Source of the DNA: RGIG1681 sp045650505
GTDB taxonomy: Bacteria; Bacillota; Clostridia; Christensenellales; UBA1242
Assembly: GCA_045650505.1 (NCBI GenBank)
Contig: JAZRRE010000006.1
Coordinates: 1 to 46,530, forward strand
Length of the DNA stretch: 46,530 nt
Direction: 5' to 3'
A program made the position numbers and the translations under genes. The notes below the pieces were generated by a model. The model saw nothing but the letters and a program-made list of their open reading frames with translations. It did no database searches and was not told where the DNA came from. Positions 38,611-46,379 of this stretch are shown in pieces (position 1 is the first letter of the stretch; each line of letters begins with the position of its first letter).

Positions 38611-39007
38611 ACAAATTCCACCTTTTAATAGTTTGTTTTTTTTCGCCCAATAATAATATTATTAGTTCTTACTTATTTTATCATTTTTGGTCGAATTTTC
38701 AAAGAAAAAAAATGCCAAATTTTAATTTTTTTTTGCTTTGTTATATAATTGAAATTATAACAAATAATTTTTTCTAAATTACGAAAATATAACCATTCAT
38801 ATCATTTACGAAATTATGGATTATGCATACAATTAATTGAAAAAAATTAGTGTCTTTTTTATAACATTTTGTATTAAAAAATGAATTCGTTTTTGTGCAA
38901 TTTGCACATATTTTGTTTTTATTAAAATTTTATGTCAGGGGTTTAAACATTTTTGCAAAATTTTAAGTTAAAATAAAATCACAACAAGCCGCAAAAAGGA
39001 GAAGTTA
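38611..39007. promoter_or_regulatory. Divergent control region between the giant gene and the phage cluster
   Basis: 397 bp without a gene. On the - strand, for the giant gene: TTGAAA (38702-38697), 16 nt, TGA-TAAAAT (38680-38675, extended -10), the 14-bp palindrome TAATAATATTATTA (38651-38664) and the ribosome site AAAGGTGG (38625-38618). Further right: an imperfect hairpin TTTGTTATA/TATAACAAA (38737-38745/38756-38764), two TTACGAAA copies around 38779 and 38808, and the operator-like palindrome TGTGCAA-T-TTGCACA (38894-38908). AAGGAG (38996-39001) serves the regulator gene at 39008. I found no convincing + strand promoter and no attachment-site duplication. Confidence 0.55.
38894..38908. 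promoter_or_regulatory. Operator-like palindrome upstream of the phage regulator gene
   Basis: TGTGCAA and TTGCACA form perfect 7-bp arms around one base. Its size and symmetry suit a dimeric HTH repressor or activator, and it lies 100 nt before the HTH gene at 39008. No T-run follows, so it is not a terminator. Confidence 0.45.
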
Positions 39008-39685
39008 ATGAGTCAAAATAATTTTAACTATACAAATAAAAAATCTCTTTTAAACAATACAAATGCCGATTATTTAAAATTAAAAGAATGTATGAAAAAT
39101 ATGAACTCTGAAACCAAATTTAAATTTTGGATAAAAACATTAATTTCAGAACAAAGCACCATACCAGAAATTATAAAAACTGTTGATAAAATTATAGAAA
39201 TTCAAGCATCTTCAGTTTCATTTTCTACTGAAATTTTTAACAGAAACGGAAGTACAATAAATCAAGTTGAAAAGGTAATTGATTTAACAGAAAGAAAAAA
39301 CTCTTTAATCAATCTCTATGTAATGACAAAGAAAATGTTAAAAAGTTTATCTGCAGACAATCACGACTTTTTAGAAAGGCGTTTTATTTATAATTGGAGT
39401 GCCGAAGAACTTGCTGAATACTATTCAATTTCTATCAGAACCGTATATAGAAAAATTGATTCGCTAATTAAAACAGTTTACAGTGAATGTTTAAAGTTTA
39501 AATGGACTTTAAATTTTATTGAATCACAGACAAAAAACGAAGAATGGTTGAAAGAAAAATTTTTAAAATGCATAAGCGACTATTATAAAAGTATAAATTA
39601 CAAAATTGATGATTCACAAGAAAAATCTAAAGCAAATCATCTTCAGAATCATAATAAGGAAACTTTGGGGAATTTTCTCCACTAA
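39008..39685 (+). CDS. Phage regulator with sigma-70-region-4/ArpU-like helix-turn-helix
   Basis: 225 residues. The clear part is a C-terminal helix-turn-helix (about 122-157: LERRFIYNWSAEELAEYYS then ISIRTVYRKIDSLI), of the kind found in sigma-70 region 4 and in phage DUF1492/ArpU late-transcription regulators. It is preceded by a helical region with a KMLKSLSADNHDFLERR linker like that of the ArpU family. Its position directly upstream of the terminase and head genes suits a late-gene activator; a small-terminase role is less likely given a better candidate at 42082. Start: AAGGAG 38996-39001 with a 6-nt spacer. Its last 59 nt overlap, tail to tail, the end of the - strand SH3 gene, and a small hairpin sits on its stop codon. 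Confidence 0.75.
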   Translation: MSQNNFNYTNKKSLLNNTNADYLKLKECMKNMNSETKFKFWIKTLISEQSTIPEIIKTVDKIIEIQASSVSFSTEIFNRNGSTINQVEKVIDLTERKNSLINLYVMTKKMLKSLSADNHDFLERRFIYNWSAEELAEYYSISIRTVYRKIDSLIKTVYSECLKFKWTLNFIESQTKNEEWLKEKFLKCISDYYKSINYKIDDSQEKSKANHLQNHNKETLGNFLH

Positions 39686-40571
39686 CAGAAGATTTATTCT
39701 GTTTTATGTAAACCTGACTTTTCATTTGATTAATTTTTAATTTTAATTCATCATTATTTTTAAAGTTTACATTATCATAATCATTAATATTTTCAACAAT
39801 TGAATTATTTTGAAAATTTCTCTTATTTGTATTATCTTTGATTTTTTTAACTATTTTATACAAAATAACAACAAAAAACAAAATAATTGGAATTGATATC
39901 AAAGCAACAATAATTGTCTTAATAGTGGAACTAACATTTAATAAATTATTATTTTCATTAAATTCATTTTCTTGAATATCTGCATTTGTTTCAGCGTTAT
40001 AAATAATTTCGCTTAAATTAGTTGTGTTTTCACTATAAATATAACCTTCATAAACACTAGTTGAATTTTTAAATGGAACGTAACTAACGTAATACCAAAT
40101 ATTACTTTCACCACCATAAGGTATGCTTCCAACAGTCTTTGAAATATAATTCACATCTTTAAATCCAGCAGGAACTGTTGTTAAAACTAAACCACTTGTT
40201 GTGGGTTTGTTCCAAATTTGCGTTCCTGCAGTTTCCTTAATATCCAACGTGATATTATTAAGAGTTTTAACTATAGGAGTAAATTTTGCAAGAATAATAC
40301 AACTTACTTTAACATACCCAATATATTTATCGTACTGAACTTTAAAACATTCCTCATTAACACAACCCAAAACAACAACAAAATAACTTTCTGGTACGAA
40401 AAAATAAACATCATCAAAATCATCTTTCATTTCAATAGATTTATATAAAACACAATTATCCAATGCTTTTGCATATTGTGTTTTATTTTCGTATGAATTT
40501 GTTTTTTGATTACAAATTATTGGATAGTTAAAAAATACAAAAATTAACAAAATACTACACATTTTCTTCAT
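39627..40571 (-). CDS. Membrane-anchored SH3-like surface protein inside the phage cluster (probable moron)
   Basis: 314 residues from the preferred start at 40571. The frame extends to an ATG at 40589, but the TATAAT promoter box lies between the two ATGs, so the inner MKKMCSILLI start is chosen. Order: signal segment (4-19, MCSILLIFVFFNYPII); SH3-like domain 1 (about 34-92, VYFFVPESYFVVVLG and DKYIGYVKVS); SH3-like domain 2 (about 115-181, IWNKPTTSG and YEGYIYSENT); a polar linker; one TM helix (217-240, IKTIIVALISIPIILFFVVIL); a basic stop-transfer (KIVKKIKDNTNK); and a tail of about 65 residues. The same plan is seen at 4031-6046. It runs against the phage head genes, which fits a moron expressed from the lysogen. 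Its role could be surface modification or superinfection exclusion; this is not shown. Confidence 0.8.
   Translation of the reverse strand: MKKMCSILLIFVFFNYPIICNQKTNSYENKTQYAKALDNCVLYKSIEMKDDFDDVYFFVPESYFVVVLGCVNEECFKVQYDKYIGYVKVSCIILAKFTPIVKTLNNITLDIKETAGTQIWNKPTTSGLVLTTVPAGFKDVNYISKTVGSIPYGGESNIWYYVSYVPFKNSTSVYEGYIYSENTTNLSEIIYNAETNADIQENEFNENNNLLNVSSTIKTIIVALISIPIILFFVVILYKIVKKIKDNTNKRNFQNNSIVENINDYDNVNFKNNDELKLKINQMKSQVYIKQNKSSVSGENSPKFPYYDSEDDLL
39684..39708 (+). terminator. Possible weak terminator at the regulator stop codon
   Basis: AACAGAA (39684-39690) pairs with TTCTGTT (39697-39703) around GATTTA, followed by TTATGT. The stem overlaps the regulator's TAA and lies inside the antisense coding sequence of the SH3 gene. 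The short T-tract makes termination uncertain. Confidence 0.35.
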
Positions 40572-40577
40572 ATTTTC

Positions 40578-40583
40578 ATTATA
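40578..40583 (-). promoter_or_regulatory. -10 element predicting a leaderless mRNA for the phage SH3 protein
   Basis: TATAAT (40583-40578 on the - strand) is followed by six bases and then the ATG at 40571, the same spacing as at 6058-6044. The expected +1 is the A of ATG. No good -35 is seen (TTTTCT at 17 nt), so the site is weaker or activator-dependent. Confidence 0.5.
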
Positions 40584-40654
40584 TTTCATACGTTTTATAA
40601 AGAAAATGCGAAAAATGTCTTTTTATAAAATCTTATAAATTAATATAAATCTTT

Positions 40655-42085
40655 ATGAATAAACAAAAAATTTTAAAATTATTAAACGTAAAAAAAGAAA
40701 TAGATTCAAGAAACATTGAACCACTTTTAAACTATAATTCAGGAAAAATTATCCACAAAAAACAAATTGAATTTCACAAATCAAATAAACGAAACCGATG
40801 GGTTTTTGGCGGAAATAGAACAGGTAAAACGGAGTGCGGAGCAGTTGAAACAATTTGGCTTTCATTAGGAATTCATCCATTTAAAACAAATAAACAAAAA
40901 ACTGAATGTTGGGTTGTCAGCCTATCAAACAGAGTTCAAAAAGAAGTTGCTCAAGCTAAAATTTTAAAATATCTTCCCAAAAATACCATTATAGATATTG
41001 TGATGAATCAAGGTAAAAAGGGTAATGCTGAAAATGGTATAATTGAGTGCATCATCATTAAAAATTATTTTGGAAACACTAGTAAAATTTGGTTCAAATC
41101 TTGTGAAGAAGGTCGCGAAAAATTTCAAGGTTCAAGTTTGGATTTTATTTGGTTTGATGAAGAACCACCAGAAGAAATTTATAACGAATGTAAAATGAGA
41201 ATACTTGATAAATGTGGTGAAATTTTTGGAACAATGACACCACTTAAAGGATTCACATATATTTATGATGAAATATATTTAAATTCAAAAAACGATAAAG
41301 AGGTTTTTTATCTTTTTATTTCTTGGGAAGATAATCCATACTTAAACAAAAATGAAATTGAACGCCTCACAAATTCACTTTCAAATGACGAAATAGAAAG
41401 TCGAAAATATGGAAGATTTTCCGGATTTGACAAAGGATTAATTTATTCAGAATTTGATATCAATACCCATATAATTGAGCCATTTGAAATTCCAATTGAT
41501 TGGCAAGATAAAATTTCAATTGACCCAGGATTATCAAACCCTCTTTCTTGTCATTGGTATGCTCGTGATTTCGATGGTAATATTTATGTTATTGCAGAAC
41601 ATTTTGAAGATAATAAAACAATTGAATATCACGCTGAAAAAATTAAACAAATATCTAATAATCTTAATTGGAAAAAACTATCAAATGGAATGTATGAAAC
41701 ATTAATTGATAGCGCAGCAAATCAAAAAACACTAGCATCCATTAAATGTGTTACAGACTTATTTTATGAACAAGGCATCATAACTAATCCAAAAGTAAAC
41801 AAAGACATTCTTTCAGGAATTTCAAAAGTTAAAACATATTTAAAAAATATTAATGGAGACACTAAATTATTTATTTTTAAAAATTGCATTAATTTAATAC
41901 GTGAATTTAAAACTTATAGATGGAATGGTGATGGCACACCAATAAAAAATGATGACCACGCTTTAGATGAATTAAGATATTATATTATGAGTCTTTCATG
42001 TGAAAAATATGAAAAAACAAATTTATCTGAAATACAAAAAGACAAAAATAAACTAATTAATAAGTTAAAACATAAAAGAGTATGA
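40655..42085 (+). CDS. terL: Phage terminase large subunit
   Basis: 476 residues: the DNA-packaging motor ATPase and headful/cos nuclease of tailed phages. ATPase part: Walker A GGNRTGKT (52-59), Walker B LDFIWFDEE (162-170, with catalytic Glu) and a coupling motif TMTP (193-196). Nuclease part (RNase H-like): acidic residues Asp290 (ISIDPG), Asp352 (TLIDS) and Asp438 (HALDELRY). Length and motif order are complete. No Shine-Dalgarno sequence precedes the ATG; TATAAA at 40644-40649 lies 5 nt before it, so the message may be nearly leaderless, or the gene may be translated poorly until a late promoter is used. Its TGA overlaps the ATG of the next gene (ATGA at 42082-42085). Confidence 0.95.
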   Translation: MNKQKILKLLNVKKEIDSRNIEPLLNYNSGKIIHKKQIEFHKSNKRNRWVFGGNRTGKTECGAVETIWLSLGIHPFKTNKQKTECWVVSLSNRVQKEVAQAKILKYLPKNTIIDIVMNQGKKGNAENGIIECIIIKNYFGNTSKIWFKSCEEGREKFQGSSLDFIWFDEEPPEEIYNECKMRILDKCGEIFGTMTPLKGFTYIYDEIYLNSKNDKEVFYLFISWEDNPYLNKNEIERLTNSLSNDEIESRKYGRFSGFDKGLIYSEFDINTHIIEPFEIPIDWQDKISIDPGLSNPLSCHWYARDFDGNIYVIAEHFEDNKTIEYHAEKIKQISNNLNWKKLSNGMYETLIDSAANQKTLASIKCVTDLFYEQGIITNPKVNKDILSGISKVKTYLKNINGDTKLFIFKNCINLIREFKTYRWNGDGTPIKNDDHALDELRYYIMSLSCEKYEKTNLSEIQKDKNKLINKLKHKRV

Positions 42086-42513
42086 ATGAAAATTTTACAA
42101 AAAATGACTTGATTCAAATATTAATAAAAAAAGCAACAGGCTATTATTATTCAGAAGAACAATTTGAGTATGAAACGCAAAAAAGCTCTAAAACTACTGA
42201 TAAATATATAAATAATTTAAATTTTTTTGAAAATTTTGACAGGGGTGAAAATAATTTCAATTCATTAAATGATAAAATAAAATCATCAAATGAAATTAAA
42301 TCTCAAGGAGAAAACGACAAAAATTTATCACTCATCAAAAAGAAAGTCGCCACTCACTATATTCCGCCTGATATTAATGCTATTAAAATTTTGTTTGAAA
42401 TTTTTGAAAAGAAGGTAGGTGAATCTAATCTTGAAAATTTAACTGACAAAGAATTATTAGATTTAAAAAATAAACTTATAGAGGAATTATCAAATGAACA
42501 TAACAACAATTAA
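42082..42513 (+). CDS. Possible phage terminase small-subunit-related protein
   Basis: 143 residues, starting in a 4-nt ATGA overlap with terL, so probably translationally coupled. The N-terminus (DLIQILIKKATGYYYSEEQF) and the later block KKVATHYIPPDINAIKILFE match the arrangement seen in the C-terminal half of Firmicutes phage small terminases and related proteins: an AlGY-type helix, a charged insert, then K.h.PPD..A......E. The usual N-terminal HTH of TerS is missing here, and the insert is Ser/Asn/Lys-rich. The C-terminal LENLTDKELLDLKNKLIEEL helix is ordinary. It could be a split or reduced TerS, or another head-packaging accessory. The identification rests on short motifs. Confidence 0.5.
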   Translation: MNENFTKNDLIQILIKKATGYYYSEEQFEYETQKSSKTTDKYINNLNFFENFDRGENNFNSLNDKIKSSNEIKSQGENDKNLSLIKKKVATHYIPPDINAIKILFEIFEKKVGESNLENLTDKELLDLKNKLIEELSNEHNNN

Positions 42514-42673
42514 AAATTACATAAAATGCGATTCAGTGTTATGTAATCAAATTGCCAATCACAAAATCTCAACAAATAGTTACAAAGGAGATTTTTATAT
42601 GTGCAGCAAATGCTTTAATGAATTTCAAAAATTATTTAAAAGGAATACATCTAATAATGAAAAAGTCAAATAA
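42494..42673 (+). CDS. Small zinc-ribbon-like phage protein (59 residues)
   Basis: ATG 42494 with GAGG at 42481-42484 (9-nt spacer); stop TAA 42671-42673. The protein has two Cys pairs, C12-x4-C17 (KCDSVLC) and C37-x2-C40 (MCSKCFNEF), 19 residues apart: a typical four-Cys zinc-binding knuckle pair. It overlaps the preceding gene by 20 nt and the portal start by 17 nt, fitting the tightly packed operon and explaining why no other frame is needed here. A second strong ribosome-site-like AAAGGAG (42584-42590) before an internal in-frame ATG (42599) probably reflects the codons for Lys-Gly-Asp. Function unknown. Confidence 0.65.
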   Translation: MNITTIKNYIKCDSVLCNQIANHKISTNSYKGDFYMCSKCFNEFQKLFKRNTSNNEKVK

Positions 42674-44516
42674 AGAAAAATTTTTTTATTCAGAATTAGA
42701 AGATAAAATTATTGTAGATTTCGTTAATTCTGATTTTAAACAAAGACAAGAAGAAAGAAGACCTTACGAACTCGCATGGGAACTTAATATGAATTTTTAT
42801 CTAGGAAACCAATATAGTTATATTTCAAAATCTGGTGAGCTTTCAGACATAGAAAAAAGATATTATTGGGAAAATAGAGAAGTATTTAATCATATCGCAC
42901 CTGTAATTGAAGCAAGACTAGCAAAACTTTCAAAAGTAAAACCTAAATTATCAGTAAAACCTTCTGGTAATTCCGATGAAGATATTTATTCAAGCAAACT
43001 TACAAAATCAATTTTAACATCAACAATTGAAAACAACTCTCTTTCAAATTTAATTTCAACAGCAACTCATTGGAGTGAAATTACAGGTACTTGTTTTTAT
43101 AAAATTTGTTGGGATAACTCATTGGGAAACACAATTGGAAAACTTAATGAAAAAGATATTAAAAATGGTGATGTATCAATTTCAGTATGTTCACCATTTG
43201 AAATTTATCCGGATTCTAACAGTTCAGTTGAAATTGAAGATTGCGAATCTATTATTGAAGCTAGAGCATTTCCTGTAAATCAAATTAATGAAATTTGGAA
43301 TATAAATTTACAAGGTGAAGATATTGACATTTATGAACTAAATAACAATGCATTTTTGTCTAACATTGCCGGAAGAAGCAATATAACAAAAATAATTCAT
43401 TCTACAAAACACAACCACGTTTTATTACTTGAACGATACGAAAAACCCACAATAAAAAATCCAAACGGAAAATTAACAATTGTGTGCGGAAATAAACTTT
43501 TATATGATGGGGAACTTCCATATCAATTAGGAAAAAATGGAGAGAGAAGTTACCCATTCATTAAACAAGTATCAACAAAACAACTAGCAAACTTTTGGGG
43601 AATAAGCGTTATCGAAAGATGCATTCCTTTGCAAAGAGCCTATAATGCAATCAAGAACAAAAAACACGAATTTATTTCTAGACTTGCAAGTGGCGTTTTA
43701 AGTGTCGAAGATGGTTCTGTTGATATAGATAACCTTGAAGAAGAAGGACTTGCACCAGGAAAAATTTTAATATATAGAAACGGAGCAACTCCACCAGAGT
43801 TTTTAAATCCTGGCACTATACCATCTGAATTAGAAAATGAAGAAGAAAAGCTTTTAACCGAATTAAATAATCTTTGCTGTGTTAGCGACATCACAACATC
43901 AAATAATATTCCTAAAAATTTAAACAGTGGTTCTGCACTATCAATATTAATTTCACAAGATGAATCCAGATTATCATTAACTGCAGAACATATAAGAAAT
44001 TCCATTCAAAAAATCGGCAACTATATCATCAAACTTTATAAACAATATGCAACAACAAAAAGACTGAATAAAATTTTAGATGACAGTGGAACACTAGAAC
44101 TATTTTATTGGACAAATTTAGATTTAAATAGTGATGATGTAATTTTAGAATTTGATAACGAATTAGAAGAATCAATCAAAAATAAGCGCGAATACATTTT
44201 AAAATTATTTAACGCAGGAATTCTATCCGATGAAAATGGTAATATCAGCTCTAACACAAAAAATAAATTATTAAATATTCTTGGATTGAACTCATGGGAA
44301 ATTTATGAAACAACTGATGAACTACACAAAAAGAAAGCTAGCCGTGAAAATTTAGAATTAATAAAATTAGAAAAACCTCTTTCAATCGATAACCACAATA
44401 TTCATATTGAAGAACATATAAGATTCTTAATTTCGGATAGCGGTGAAAGTATAAAATCAGACCTTAAAAATAAAATAATTAAACATATAGAAGAACACAA
44501 GTCTCTTCTTAAATAA
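42657..44516 (+). CDS. Phage portal protein
   Basis: 619 residues from ATG 42657 (MKKSNKEKFFYSELEDK). The frame is open upstream to 42552, but those 35 residues overlap the zinc-ribbon gene, have no ribosome site and do not look like portal sequence. AAAGGA at 42639-42644 serves the chosen start. Portal features: an N-terminal helical wing with QRQEERRPYELAWELNMNFYLGNQ; IAPVIEARLAKLSKVKP; a long central part with YPFIKQVSTKQLANFWGIS, ERCIPLQRAYNAIKNKKHEF; and the C-terminal SGSALSILISQDESRLS..AEHIRNSIQKI helices. It forms the dodecameric DNA gate at the capsid vertex and binds TerL. Scaffold and capsid genes follow. The overall type is that of P22-like or other large portals. Confidence 0.9.
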   Translation: MKKSNKEKFFYSELEDKIIVDFVNSDFKQRQEERRPYELAWELNMNFYLGNQYSYISKSGELSDIEKRYYWENREVFNHIAPVIEARLAKLSKVKPKLSVKPSGNSDEDIYSSKLTKSILTSTIENNSLSNLISTATHWSEITGTCFYKICWDNSLGNTIGKLNEKDIKNGDVSISVCSPFEIYPDSNSSVEIEDCESIIEARAFPVNQINEIWNINLQGEDIDIYELNNNAFLSNIAGRSNITKIIHSTKHNHVLLLERYEKPTIKNPNGKLTIVCGNKLLYDGELPYQLGKNGERSYPFIKQVSTKQLANFWGISVIERCIPLQRAYNAIKNKKHEFISRLASGVLSVEDGSVDIDNLEEEGLAPGKILIYRNGATPPEFLNPGTIPSELENEEEKLLTELNNLCCVSDITTSNNIPKNLNSGSALSILISQDESRLSLTAEHIRNSIQKIGNYIIKLYKQYATTKRLNKILDDSGTLELFYWTNLDLNSDDVILEFDNELEESIKNKREYILKLFNAGILSDENGNISSNTKNKLLNILGLNSWEIYETTDELHKKKASRENLELIKLEKPLSIDNHNIHIEEHIRFLISDSGESIKSDLKNKIIKHIEEHKSLLK

Positions 44517-44527
44517 AGGGGAATTTT

Positions 44528-45127
44528 ATGAATAAAAATGAATTAGAACAACCAAATCTTGAACCTGAAAACAATCAACATAATGATTTAATTTCTTCAG
44601 AAAATCAAGAAGGCTCTATGATTGGCAAATTTAAAGACGCAAACACTTTACTCGAAGCATACAACAATCTACAATCAGAATTTACTAGAAAAAGTCAAAA
44701 ATTGGCTGAATTTCAAAAAGAATACGAAGAAAATGCGAATTTTAAAATGTATAATAATGTAGATGATTTTATAAGCAATACCATTGATAGTGATAAATAT
44801 AAAAATGAAATTATGGAGATTTTAGTTAAAGATAATGAATTAAACAATCTGCCAAACAAATATCAAGTTGCTTATAAAGTTATTAAAGAAACAGAAAGTA
44901 AACTTGCCGAAAATTTAAATAGCCAAGAATTTTTAGATAAATATATTTTAAATAATGAAAATATAAAATCTCAAATCATTAATAATTATTTATCTACACT
45001 AAATAATATTTCAACAGCACCAAAAGTCATTTCTGGCAACTCAACAAATATTCATTTTTCACCAAACAATAGTAAGCCAAAAACTTTAAAAGAAGCTGGG
45101 GAAATATTTTCAAAAATGCTTAATTAG
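44528..45127 (+). CDS. Phage head scaffolding protein
   Basis: 199 residues, starting 11 nt after the portal stop with AAAGGGG as ribosome site. The diagnostic block is IGKFKDANTLLEAYNNLQSE followed by FTRKSQKLAEFQKEYEE (about 32-68), a motif common at the N-terminus of tailed-phage scaffold proteins (GKFK....L..AY..L..EFT.KSQ.L). The rest is helical and polar, with an acidic N-terminus, as expected for a temporary internal assembly scaffold that is removed before DNA packaging. Position between portal and major capsid protein supports the call. Confidence 0.85.
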   Translation: MNKNELEQPNLEPENNQHNDLISSENQEGSMIGKFKDANTLLEAYNNLQSEFTRKSQKLAEFQKEYEENANFKMYNNVDDFISNTIDSDKYKNEIMEILVKDNELNNLPNKYQVAYKVIKETESKLAENLNSQEFLDKYILNNENIKSQIINNYLSTLNNISTAPKVISGNSTNIHFSPNNSKPKTLKEAGEIFSKMLN

Positions 45128-45135
45128 GAGAAATA

Positions 45136-46314
45136 ATGGTAACTTTAGCAACAGCGGATAACGCATTAAAAGAAGTCTATTTGGGTGTCGTTTCAAATCA
45201 ACTAAACACCACAATCAATCCACTTCTTTCAAAAATTAATCAAACTACTTCAGATGTATGGGGTAAAGAAATTAGAAAAATTGCACCATATGGAATTAAT
45301 GGTGGTATTGGTGCAGGAACCGAAGATGGTGACCTTCCAACATCAGCAGGAAACAATTATGCACAATTTATTCTTTCTTTAAAAAACCTTTATGGAAAGC
45401 TTGAAATTTCCGATAAAGCAATTAGAGCTTCTGAAACATCTAGCGGTGCATTTGTAAACCTTCTTAATACTGAAATGGAGGGACTTATTAGAGCCTCTGC
45501 ATTTAACTTTGGAAGAATGTTGTATGGTGATGGCACAGGATTTTTAGCTACAATTTCAGAAAATACAACAAATAGCGTGTCAGTTGATTCAATCACAAAT
45601 TTAATTGAAGGTATGGTTGTTGATATTATCTCATCAGAAGGTAATGTTGAAAAATCAAGCCTTCGCATCAAATCAATTGATAGAGCAAATAAACTTGTAA
45701 CTTTTGTTAGTGCAACATTTACAAACAATGAATTTGCAAATTATAAACTTTGCGTTCAGGGTTCTTATAATAATGAAATCACAGGTCTTGGAGCAATCTT
45801 CAAAAGCACCGGTTCACTTTATGGACTTTCACGTTCATCATATAGTTGGATGACTCCATATATGAAGAACATTGAACAATCTTCATCAAAAACTGATATT
45901 TCAGAAATTATTATGCAAAAAGCAATTGATGAACTTGATGAAGCAGCAAATAGTAAAGTTGATTTCATTGTTTGTTCAGCAGGTGTAAAGAGAAATTATC
46001 AAAGTTATCTTGCATCATATAGGAGCAATGTCGATGTTATGAATCTTGAAGGCGGATTTAAGGCAATTTCTTATAATGGAATTCCTGTTGTTTCTGATAG
46101 ATTTGTTCCAGCAAATACAATGTATTTGTTGAATACAAGTGAATTCAATTTACATCAATTGTGTGATTGGAAGTGGCTTGAAAACGAGAATGGAAGAATC
46201 ATCAAACAAACTCCAGGTAAACCAACTTATCAAGCTACTCTTGTAAAATACGCTGATATCATTTGCAACAAGCCTAGCGGTCAAGCAAAAATTACAGGTA
46301 TTCAAGAATCATAA
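45136..46314 (+). CDS. Phage major capsid protein (HK97 fold)
   Basis: 392 residues; AGGAG 45126-45130 is 5 nt before ATG. Typical features: an N-terminal arm with LGVVSNQLNTTINPLLSKI; a Gly-rich IRKIAPYGINGGIGAGTEDG loop; a helix with KLEISDKAIRASE; a GRMLYGDGTG turn followed by an inserted beta-domain (about 145-215) with DSITNLIEGMVVDI and SLRIKSIDRANKLVTFV strands; and the C-terminal YNGIPVVSDRFVPANTMYLLN strand that ends most HK97-fold capsids. The family is closest in style to SU10/P22-like major capsids with an insertion domain. The gene is followed by a perfect 13-bp hairpin. Confidence 0.92.
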   Translation: MVTLATADNALKEVYLGVVSNQLNTTINPLLSKINQTTSDVWGKEIRKIAPYGINGGIGAGTEDGDLPTSAGNNYAQFILSLKNLYGKLEISDKAIRASETSSGAFVNLLNTEMEGLIRASAFNFGRMLYGDGTGFLATISENTTNSVSVDSITNLIEGMVVDIISSEGNVEKSSLRIKSIDRANKLVTFVSATFTNNEFANYKLCVQGSYNNEITGLGAIFKSTGSLYGLSRSSYSWMTPYMKNIEQSSSKTDISEIIMQKAIDELDEAANSKVDFIVCSAGVKRNYQSYLASYRSNVDVMNLEGGFKAISYNGIPVVSDRFVPANTMYLLNTSEFNLHQLCDWKWLENENGRIIKQTPGKPTYQATLVKYADIICNKPSGQAKITGIQES

Positions 46315-46322
46315 AATAATTA

Positions 46323-46352
46323 TTAAATCCACACATATTTGTGTGGATTTAA
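46323..46352 (+). terminator. Perfect 13-bp hairpin after the major capsid gene
   Basis: TTAAATCCACACA (46323-46335) pairs fully with TGTGTGGATTTAA (46340-46352) around TATT. The tail is TTTAATATAAAAAA, not a clean T-run, so partial termination or 3'-end protection of the abundant capsid mRNA is more likely than full termination. Confidence 0.65.
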
Positions 46353-46379
46353 TTTAATATAAAAAAATTGGAGATGGTT

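Noticed and set aside
40572..40589. Upstream ATG of the phage SH3 protein
   Set aside because: The TATAAT box lies between this ATG and the next, so a transcript from that promoter would not contain it; the inner ATG also begins the signal peptide properly.
42552..42656. Upstream 35-codon extension of the portal protein
   Set aside because: No ribosome site, overlaps the zinc-ribbon frame, and the sequence is unlike portal N-termini; the ATG at 42657 is better.
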